A stretch of 6,389 bases of DNA from assembly GCA_036564195.1 (NCBI GenBank), contig DATCLA010000182.1:1-6389 (forward strand), read 5' to 3'. The notes below the pieces were generated by a model. It was not told the DNA's origin. It saw only the letters and a program-made list of their open reading frames with translations, and did not search any database. This DNA is from DATCLA01 sp036564195. GTDB lineage: Bacteria > Bacillota > UBA4882 > UBA8346. This document shows positions 6,135-6,389 of the stretch, piece after piece. How positions within the stretch are numbered: the stretch's first letter is position 1; each line of letters opens with the position of its first letter. Position numbers and translations under genes: made by a program.

Positions 6135-6248
6135 CTAAATAGTTACCCACTTGAGTGCCTGGTTATCCAGTGTAAGGTCAGCGACAAGGCTTTTTAATCG
6201 TCTATTTTCATCTTCAAGTTGTTTTAACCGGCGGGCCTCACTTACTTC
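6135..6248 (-). pseudogene. Second IS3-family orfA, internal fragment
   Basis: The frame reads EVSEARRLKQLEDENRRLKS, then LVADLTLDNQALK, then WVTI and a TAG at 6135-6137. The heptad-like R-R-L-K-x-L-E-D-E-N-x-x-L-K-x-L-V-A-D-L-x-L-D block is typical of the C-terminal coiled coil of IS3-family orfA proteins, probably the IS407-type group. It is a different protein from the neighbouring OrfA at 5761. About 37 residues remain. The upstream part ends where the IS256-family element begins (6249), and the downstream end (WVTI, stop) is supplied by, or lies at, the edge of the other IS3 element. Non-functional. Confidence 0.85.
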
Positions 6249-6389
6249 GGGTGTGTCAAGAATTTTGTGCTTTTAGCCAATAGCGTTACGGCAAATAGGG
6301 TTTAACCTTATCGGGAAAGAAAATCGAGAGCTGTAGTAGGATTTGGCCCCAGTTTTGGATTCTGCCGGTCCATTTTCGCATCACATCTT
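6249..6389 (-). mobile_element. IS256-family element, 3' end, continues off window
   Basis: The end begins GGGTGTGTCAAGAATTTTGTGC at 6249, an IS256-type terminal repeat, followed by the tail of its transposase gene. It is the inverted partner of 3324-3464 (134 of 141 bases identical). The remainder, including the catalytic part, would lie right of the window, so its integrity cannot be judged. Confidence 0.85.
6286..6389 (-). CDS. IS256-family transposase, C-terminus (partial at window edge)
   Basis: The reading frame from the edge is DVMRKWTGRIQNWGQ and on to FPDKVKPYLP, with a stop at 6286-6288. This is the conserved C-terminal tail of Mutator/IS256 DDE transposases. About 34 residues are visible. 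Unlike the left-hand copy, it is cut only by the window edge, so the full gene may be present beyond it. Confidence 0.85.
   Translation of the reverse strand, partial: DVMRKWTGRIQNWGQILLQLSIFFPDKVKPYLP

Larger units (their letters stand above)
4767..6137 (-). mobile_element. IS3-family insertion sequence
   Basis: An element of about 1.37 kb contains overlapping orfA and orfB in the standard IS3 arrangement. The left end reads TGACCCCCTAAATCCGGAGA (from 4767). The complement of the right end reads TAGCCCCCTAATTAATTTGGAGA (from 6137). The shared C5-T-A-A and GGAGA parts make an imperfect terminal inverted repeat with three extra bases on one side. The right boundary could lie as far as 6149, where the complement begins TGGGTAAC. 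No matching 3-4-bp target duplication is visible (left GTC, right AAT), and the flanks are unrelated: a toxin tail on the left and a broken orfA on the right. This suggests an adjacent deletion or recombination after insertion. Confidence 0.85.

Overview
The window is a degraded toxin/RHS (YD-repeat) region riddled with insertion sequences. It probably comes from a Gram-positive bacterium of the Firmicutes/Clostridia type. That rests on strong purine-rich ribosome binding sites, a moderate-to-low GC content, and insertion sequences typical of that group. The organism cannot be named from the sequence. Nearly everything is coded on the minus strand, so the biological order runs from high to low coordinates.

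Layout, right to left. (1) 6249-6389 is the 3' end of an IS256-family element, which continues off the window. (2) 6135-6248 is the tail of a broken IS3-family orfA, squeezed between two other insertions. (3) About 4767-6137 is an IS3-family element that looks intact. Its orfA and orfB are arranged for -1 programmed frameshifting, and the DD(35)E triad is complete. (4) 4380-4766 is the C-terminal end of an RHS-type toxin with an HTH metal-site-like motif (DUF4329/JAB-like). Its upstream part has been removed at the IS3 element. (5) 3551-4354 is a membrane-anchored GT51 (peptidoglycan glycosyltransferase) homologue. It starts 25 bases after the toxin stop and appears to have lost both catalytic glutamates. 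(6) 3465-3550 is a short gap holding two GGGGACGGCA repeats. (7) 3297-3464 is a second IS256-family 3' end, on the plus strand and in inverted orientation to the one at the right edge. (8) 1652-3296 is a complete IS5-superfamily element with 15-bp perfect terminal inverted repeats and a 494-aa DDE transposase. (9) 1-1650 is an open RHS/YD-repeat coding stretch that lost its 5' end at the IS5-type element and runs off the left edge. It carries a discoidin-like beta-sandwich insert.

The biologically interesting cargo is the pair toxin C-terminus plus GT51-like gene, enclosed by inverted IS256 ends. In polymorphic toxin loci the gene directly behind the toxin C-terminus is normally the immunity gene. 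Here that place is taken by what looks like a catalytically dead glycosyltransferase. I infer that it may be a decoy or target-mimic immunity protein. The toxin itself is now a fragment, so the system is probably no longer functional at this copy. No tRNA, rRNA, CRISPR array or riboswitch was recognised.
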